A stretch of 11,406 nucleotides of DNA from Thermodesulfovibrionales bacterium (GTDB lineage Bacteria; Nitrospirota; Thermodesulfovibrionia; Thermodesulfovibrionales; SM23-35). Positions 6,894 through 11,406 of the stretch are shown piece after piece. Location of the stretch: assembly GCA_020053565.1 (NCBI GenBank), contig JAGVMY010000118.1:1-11406 (forward strand). The letters are read 5' to 3'. The notes under the pieces are model-generated. The model searched no databases. It was not told the DNA's origin and was given only the letters and a program-made list of their open reading frames with translations. How positions within the stretch are numbered: position 1 is the first letter of the stretch; every line of letters starts with the position of its first letter. A program made the position numbers and the translations under genes.

Positions 6894-9063
6894 GCCTCTT
6901 TATATTGCCTTTCTCTGGCATATGCACCAGCCATTTTATAAAGACCCGTTGACAGGGCTTTACAGACTTCCATGGGTACGCCTTCACGGCACCAAAGACT
7001 ATCTCGATATGGCAGAAATCCTCATTGACTTCCCTGATGTAAAACAAACATTTAATTTCACCCCTTCTCTGCTCGAACAGATTATAGACTATACAGAACA
7101 CGATGCAAAAGATCATTATCTTGAACTTACCTTAAAAAAGGCTTCTGAACTGATGTTAGAAGAACAATTATTTATACTTGAAAATTTCTTTCTCGCAAAC
7201 TGGGATAATATGATAAAGCCATTTCCGAGGTATTATGAACTCCTCGTCAAAAGAGGATTACGCCTTATAAAAAGCGCGCTTGAGCGCTCGGTAAGATATT
7301 TCACTCATAGTGATTTACTTGACTTACAGGTTCTTTTCAACCTCTGCTGGATAGACCCGATGTTCAGAGAAGGCGATCCGTTCCTTAAGGAACTTATTGA
7401 GAAAGGGAGAGACTATACAGAAGAAGATAAGCACTTACTTATCTCAAAACAATTCTCTCTCTTAAAAAAGATAATCCCGAAATATAGGGATATGGTACAA
7501 AACGGTCAAATAGAGCTCTCTGTATCACCTTTTTATCATCCCATCCTTCCTCTGCTTTGTGATACAAACTCTGCAAAGATTGCGATGCCTGACATTCGAC
7601 TTCCACAAAAGAGATTTTCCTATCCTGAAGATGCGAAAAATCAGATCAGAATGGGCATGGACTATTTTGAAAAACTCTTTGGATATCGACCAACAGGAAT
7701 GTGGCCTTCTGAAGGCTCGGTCAGCGAGGAAGCGTTGAGAATAGCTGCCCAGGAGGGAATAAAATGGATTGGAACTGATGAAGATATCCTTGCACATTCC
7801 TTAGGGAAAAGGCTCAGGGATTCATCAGGGAACATAATCGAACCTGACACTCTTTACAAACCATATACATTTGAAAATGTTTACCTCATCTTTAGAGACC
7901 ATCAGATATCTGACCTCATTGGTTTTTTATATTCTCATTGGGATTCGAAAAAAGCAGCAGATGATTTAGTAAGCAGACTCTTAACTCTACAGGCTTACAC
8001 ACCAAGGGACAAAACGCGACTTGTATCAATAATACTTGATGGTGAGAATGCCTGGGAATACTATAAAAACGACGGCCACGACTTCTTTAAGTATCTCTAC
8101 GAAAGGCTCTCTCAAGAAGAAAGATTAAAGACCGTGAGGGTCTCAGAATATCTCAATGAACATGCAGAAGGTGAACCCCTGAACAGGCTTCACGCAGGTT
8201 CATGGATTAACGCAAATTACAGTATCTGGATAGGCCATGAAGAGGACAATACTGCATGGGATTATCTGACAGACACAAGGAATGACCTTCAACTCTTCGA
8301 AAAACTAAACCCTGATAAAGACATATCAAAGGCATTGAAGGCACTTTACGTCGCAGAAGGAAGTGACTGGAACTGGTGGTATGGCGATGAACATTCAACA
8401 GAGACACAACATGATTTTGATGAACTATTCAGAATGAATTTGGTAAAAGTCTATAGAGAGATGGAAAAGGAAGTGCCACAGCAATTATATGTCTCGGTTC
8501 TTAGAGAAGATATTGGTATACCTCCCACAATTACAATAAGAGGGTTTATAGAACCCAAGATAGATGGTATGGTCACAAGCTACTATGAATGGTATCAGGG
8601 TGCGTACATAGACGTAAGGAAATCTGGTGGCAGTATGCACAAATCTGAAAGCATTGTGTCCCGAATCTACTATGGTTTTAATAAGGATTATCTTTTTTTG
8701 AGAATAGATTCGGTTATTCCATTTAGTGAGCTCCAAGACAACGGCACAAGATTCTCTCTTAATATAGTAAAGCCAGTACAGTTTAAAATTATTGTTCCGA
8801 TCAAACTCCCTTCTGTAAAGGCAGAACTTTTTGAAAAGAAAGATGCAGGATGGGAAAAGGTAAAAGACATCACTGAAATTGCCATCAAAGACATCATTGA
8901 GATAGGGATTCCTTTTAATGATTTAAAAGCCAAGGAAAAAGACGAGATGAACATATTCGTTTCTATTATAAAGAATGGAGGGGAAGTGGAACGGTGTCCA
9001 TGGAGAGGCTGTGTCACTCTTACTGTTCCAACGCCTGATTTTGAGGCAATGATGTGGTACTGA
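6883..9063 (+). CDS. Glycoside hydrolase family 57 protein (alpha-amylase-like)
   Basis: GH57 enzymes are retaining alpha-glucan-active (beta/alpha)7-barrel proteins that hydrolyse, transfer or branch alpha-1,4-glucans. Seen, in order: motif 1 HMHQP (13-17); motif 2 in ELSVSPFYHPILPLL; motif 3 GMWPSEGSVSEE, whose Glu277 is the expected nucleophile; motif 4 ILDGENAWE, whose Asp386 is the expected acid/base; and motif 5 in WINANYSIWIGHEEDNTAW. The C-terminal part (about 530-726) is rich in alternating beta strands and looks like an added beta-sandwich domain. There is no signal peptide, so it should act in the cytoplasm on glycogen or maltodextrins. At 726 residues it is longer than the roughly 520-residue GH57 branching enzymes. 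I cannot decide between amylase, pullulanase and glucanotransferase activity. It starts within the 3' end of ftsB without a visible Shine-Dalgarno; the start fits because HMHQP normally lies near the N-terminus. glgB downstream supports a glycogen role. Confidence 0.93.
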   Translation: MTDRPLYIAFLWHMHQPFYKDPLTGLYRLPWVRLHGTKDYLDMAEILIDFPDVKQTFNFTPSLLEQIIDYTEHDAKDHYLELTLKKASELMLEEQLFILENFFLANWDNMIKPFPRYYELLVKRGLRLIKSALERSVRYFTHSDLLDLQVLFNLCWIDPMFREGDPFLKELIEKGRDYTEEDKHLLISKQFSLLKKIIPKYRDMVQNGQIELSVSPFYHPILPLLCDTNSAKIAMPDIRLPQKRFSYPEDAKNQIRMGMDYFEKLFGYRPTGMWPSEGSVSEEALRIAAQEGIKWIGTDEDILAHSLGKRLRDSSGNIIEPDTLYKPYTFENVYLIFRDHQISDLIGFLYSHWDSKKAADDLVSRLLTLQAYTPRDKTRLVSIILDGENAWEYYKNDGHDFFKYLYERLSQEERLKTVRVSEYLNEHAEGEPLNRLHAGSWINANYSIWIGHEEDNTAWDYLTDTRNDLQLFEKLNPDKDISKALKALYVAEGSDWNWWYGDEHSTETQHDFDELFRMNLVKVYREMEKEVPQQLYVSVLREDIGIPPTITIRGFIEPKIDGMVTSYYEWYQGAYIDVRKSGGSMHKSESIVSRIYYGFNKDYLFLRIDSVIPFSELQDNGTRFSLNIVKPVQFKIIVPIKLPSVKAELFEKKDAGWEKVKDITEIAIKDIIEIGIPFNDLKAKEKDEMNIFVSIIKNGGEVERCPWRGCVTLTVPTPDFEAMMWY

Positions 9064-9074
9064 ATATAAAAACA

Positions 9075-9176
9075 GGATTCAAGTGGTAAGGAGTCAAGGG
9101 GTCAAGTGAACACTAAAAACCATAAGAAATTAAAAGTCAAACACGTGAACCCTCGAATCCTTGAATCCTCGAACCC
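9075..9176. repeat. Inverted arrays of an 8-base repeat (TTGAATCC type)
   Basis: The GH57-dtd gap contains two opposed clusters. The right one (9145-9176) is four 8-mers in exact tandem: GTGAACCC, TCGAATCC, TTGAATCC, TCGAACCC. The left one (9075-9105) carries the reverse-complement type: GGATTCAA, a 7-base spacer, GGAGTCAA, GGGGTCAA. GGATTCAA is the exact complement of the third right-hand unit. Over the outer 21 bases the arms pair at 17 positions, leaving an AT-rich loop of about 35 bases. No T-run follows, so it is not a classic terminator. From memory, similar TTGAATCC-like strings are common between genes in Nitrospirota and deltaproteobacterial genomes; function unknown. Confidence 0.7.
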
Positions 9177-9193
9177 TATTTAGCAGTTAACAG

Positions 9194-9637
9194 ATGAAAA
9201 CTTTAATACAGCGTGTTTCGGAAGCAAGGGTTGAAATAGATGGAATGATAACTGCTAAAATCGGAAAAGGGTTGCTCATATTCCTTGGTGTTGAAAAAGG
9301 AGATACTGAAAAAGATCTCGAATATCTTGTCAAAAAAGTATCCAATCTGAGAATTTTTGAGGATGCTCAGAAAAAGATGAACCTTTCTGTTCAGGACATC
9401 AAGGGCGAGGTGCTTATTGTATCACAATTTACCTTATCTGCTGATTGCAGAAAAGGTAATAGGCCTTCATTCGACAATGCTGAAGAACCAGTAAAGGCAA
9501 AAGAGATGTATATGAGATTTACAGATACGTTAAGGGAATGTGGTCTTAAGGGAGCCACAGGAGATTTTGGTGCCTCTATGCAGGTACATAGTATAAACGA
9601 CGGGCCGGTAACAATAATGCTGGACTCTAAGAAATGA
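9194..9637 (+). CDS. dtd: D-aminoacyl-tRNA deacylase
   Basis: DTD hydrolyses D-amino acids (and glycine mischarged on tRNA-Ala) from tRNA and so guards translation against the wrong chirality. Seen: 147 residues, the family's usual length, beginning MKTLIQRVSEARVEIDG. The active-site SQFTL motif is at 77-81, and NDGPVT at 135-140 carries the cross-subunit Gly-cisPro motif (G137-P138) of the homodimer. RPSFDNAEEP in between is also typical. The ATG at 9194 has no good Shine-Dalgarno, but no other start fits the conserved N-terminus. The gene follows the inverted 8-base repeat and lies 12 bases before glgB, probably co-transcribed with it. A link between this tRNA-editing enzyme and glycogen metabolism is not expected; the adjacency looks like ordinary gene packing. 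Confidence 0.97.
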   Translation: MKTLIQRVSEARVEIDGMITAKIGKGLLIFLGVEKGDTEKDLEYLVKKVSNLRIFEDAQKKMNLSVQDIKGEVLIVSQFTLSADCRKGNRPSFDNAEEPVKAKEMYMRFTDTLRECGLKGATGDFGASMQVHSINDGPVTIMLDSKK

Positions 9638-9649
9638 CCGAAGAACGAT

Positions 9650-11406
9650 ATGACAAAGAGTGATTTAAAAGAACAGATAAAACTTATTGTCAATGCAAAC
9701 CACTGGGACCCTTTTCAGGTACTCGGTAATCACATAGTGGAGAAAGAAGGTACAAAATCAGTCGCAATTCGTGCATTTCTCCCCGAGGCTAAAGAGGCAT
9801 GGGTTATAGATTTACATACAAAGAAAATGTATCAGATGAAAAAAATTTATGCTGCTGGATTCTTCGAGGCAATAGTTATTGAAAAGAAAAAGGTATTTCC
9901 CTACAAAATCAGGATAAAGTCTTTCGAAGGAATCATTTCAGAATTCTATGACCCATATTCGTTTATGCCAGTGCTTTCAGATTTTGATATTCATCTTATC
10001 AGTGAAGGAAGCCATTACAAAGAATATGAGAAACTTGGTGCACATATGATGGAGATAAACAGCATACAAGGGGTACATTTTGCAGTCTGGGCGCCTAATG
10101 CACGGAGAGTGAGTGTTATAGGAGATTTTAATAGATGGGATGGTAGAAGGCATCAGATGCGGGTACTCGGTTCATCAGGTATCTGGGAAATATTTATCCC
10201 CGGGCTTAAAGAAGGAGATCTTTACAAATTTGAGATAAAATCAAAATTTAAAAAATACATCGCGGTGAAGGCTGACCCATACGCCTTTTATTTTGAATTT
10301 AGGCCAAAGACCGCATCAATCGTCTACGATATACACAAATATCAATGGAATGACAGTAAATGGATGGAGATGCGTCCAAAAAAGAACTGGCTTGAATCCC
10401 CTCTCTCAATCTATGAGGTGCATCTCGGTTCATGGATGAGGTTTCCCGAGGAAAATAACAGGTTTCTTACCTATAAGGAGATTGCGGACAGGCTGATCAC
10501 TTATGTGAAAAAAATGGGATATACCCATATCGAACTGCTGCCTGTCACAGAGCATCCTCTGGATGCATCATGGGGTTACCAGACCTTAGGTTATTTCGCA
10601 CCAACACACAGACACGGCACGCCAGATGACTTTATGTATTTTGTGGATACATGTCACCAGAATAACATTGGGGTTATTCTTGATTGGGTACCTGCCCACT
10701 TCCCTACAGACGGACACGGACTGGGCTTTTTCGATGGCTCGTGTCTCTATGAGCATGAGGATCCAAGAAAAGGATTCCATCCAGATTGGGGCACCAAGAT
10801 TTTTAACTACGGAAGAAATGAGGTAAGAAATTTCTTACTCTCCAATGCCCTTTTCTGGTTCGAGAAATATCACATTGACGGCTTACGTGTTGATGCGGTT
10901 GCATCAATGCTCTATCTGGATTATTCGAGAAAAAAAGGTGAATGGGTACCCAATATATTTGGCGGAAAGGAAAACCTTGAAGCAATAGATTTCATTAAAC
11001 GATATAATGAACTTATCCATCGGTATCATCCCGGCGTTCTTACTATTGCCGAGGAATCAACTGCATGGCCTGGTGTCTCAAAACCAACATATTTAGGTGG
11101 CCTCGGTTTCAGCCTTAAATGGAACATGGGATGGATGCATGATTCACTTGAATATATTTCTAAAGACCCTGTTCACAGGAAGTATCACCACAACAATCTT
11201 ACTTTCAGTCTGCTTTATGCATTTACAGAAAATTTTATCCTTGTTCTTTCCCATGACGAAGTAGTCCACGGAAAACGTTCAATGCTCAATAAAATGCCTG
11301 GGGATATATGGCAGAAATTTGCAAACCTGAGGCTTTTCTATGGTTTCATGTATAGCCATCCAGGAAAGAAACTGTTATTTATGGGTGGAGAATTCGGACA
11401 GTGGGA
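9650..11406 (+). CDS. glgB: 1,4-alpha-glucan branching enzyme GlgB (C-terminus beyond right edge)
   Basis: GlgB (GH13) cuts alpha-1,4-glucan chains and rejoins them as alpha-1,6 branches during glycogen synthesis. The frame is open for 585 codons to the edge without a frameshift. Seen: an extra N-terminal module starting NANHWDPFQVLGNH (the N1 beta-sandwich of long GlgB proteins); a CBM48 module with GVHFAVWAPNARRVSVIGDFNRWDG; then the barrel with SIYEVHLGSW, HPLDASWGYQTLGYFAPT and GVILDWVPAHFP. GLRVDAVASMLYLDYSR follows (nucleophile Asp415), then AEEST (acid/base Glu at 468-469) and LSHDEVVHGK (transition-state Asp536). The window ends at GGEFGQW, so the last barrel helix and the C-terminal beta domain are missing, perhaps 40-150 residues. 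The loop after YFAPT reads HRHGTP where SRFGTP or similar is usual. ATG 9650 is the only possible start after the in-frame TGA at 9635; its Shine-Dalgarno is weak. It follows dtd and, with the GH57 gene, suggests glycogen storage. Confidence 0.97.
   Translation, partial: MTKSDLKEQIKLIVNANHWDPFQVLGNHIVEKEGTKSVAIRAFLPEAKEAWVIDLHTKKMYQMKKIYAAGFFEAIVIEKKKVFPYKIRIKSFEGIISEFYDPYSFMPVLSDFDIHLISEGSHYKEYEKLGAHMMEINSIQGVHFAVWAPNARRVSVIGDFNRWDGRRHQMRVLGSSGIWEIFIPGLKEGDLYKFEIKSKFKKYIAVKADPYAFYFEFRPKTASIVYDIHKYQWNDSKWMEMRPKKNWLESPLSIYEVHLGSWMRFPEENNRFLTYKEIADRLITYVKKMGYTHIELLPVTEHPLDASWGYQTLGYFAPTHRHGTPDDFMYFVDTCHQNNIGVILDWVPAHFPTDGHGLGFFDGSCLYEHEDPRKGFHPDWGTKIFNYGRNEVRNFLLSNALFWFEKYHIDGLRVDAVASMLYLDYSRKKGEWVPNIFGGKENLEAIDFIKRYNELIHRYHPGVLTIAEESTAWPGVSKPTYLGGLGFSLKWNMGWMHDSLEYISKDPVHRKYHHNNLTFSLLYAFTENFILVLSHDEVVHGKRSMLNKMPGDIWQKFANLRLFYGFMYSHPGKKLLFMGGEFGQW

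Noticed and set aside
9075..9176. The inverted repeat as a rho-independent terminator or CRISPR array
   Set aside because: The arms are imperfect with a long AT-rich loop and no T-run, and the 8-base units have no unique spacers.
9634..9663. A 9-codon ORF (MTEERYDKE) whose ATG overlaps the dtd stop and which runs into the glgB start
   Set aside because: It is too short to support as a gene and likely a chance by-product of the ATGA at the dtd stop. At most it could deliver ribosomes to the glgB ATG.
1..11406. A defence island, mobile element or new multi-gene system
   Set aside because: All intact genes belong to well-known housekeeping families with complete catalytic motifs. There is no transposase, integrase, nuclease cassette or change of coding style.

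Overview
The window is a bacterial chromosomal segment with moderately AT-rich, uniformly coding-dense DNA. Nearly every gene reads rightward with gaps of a few bases or with overlapping stop and start codons. Every recognisable gene is housekeeping or central metabolism. I see no transposase, integrase, phage gene, CRISPR array, toxin-antitoxin pair or RNA gene. The style of the MutS, GcvH and GH57 proteins, the GH57 plus GlgB pairing and the TTGAATCC-type intergenic repeat remind me of Nitrospirota (Thermodesulfovibrio-like) or a deltaproteobacterial relative. That is an inference from memory, not a demonstrated placement.

Layout. Positions 1-404 (minus strand) carry the N-terminal part of a nitroreductase-family flavoprotein that runs off the left edge. 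Positions 405-766 contain no intact gene. Their main content is a decayed minus-strand reading frame with a four-cysteine cluster, followed by the mutS upstream region. From 767 to 9063 lies a tightly packed run: mutS, gcvH, lpd, a possible 33-codon small ORF, eno, an ftsB/divIC-like gene and a large GH57 glycoside hydrolase. Four junctions overlap: gcvH/lpd, lpd/small ORF and eno/ftsB by 4 bases each, and ftsB/GH57 by 11 bases. The small ORF ends directly against the eno ATG. The 130-base gap at 9064-9193 holds two opposed arrays of an 8-base repeat. Then come dtd and, 12 bases further, glgB, which is cut by the right edge after 585 codons.

How the genes fit together. MutS does mismatch repair. 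GcvH and Lpd are the lipoyl carrier and the dihydrolipoamide-reoxidising enzyme of the glycine cleavage system, present here without gcvT or gcvP. Enolase is glycolytic, and the FtsB/DivIC-like protein belongs to the divisome. The eno-ftsB order is also known from E. coli and other bacteria. GH57 and GlgB are both alpha-glucan enzymes and probably serve glycogen turnover, with the tRNA-proofreading gene dtd between them.

I do not see a convincing new multi-gene system. The observations most worth a second look are the small ORF that exactly fills the lpd-eno gap, the inverted arrays of an 8-base repeat before dtd, and the broken cysteine-cluster frame next to the nitroreductase.
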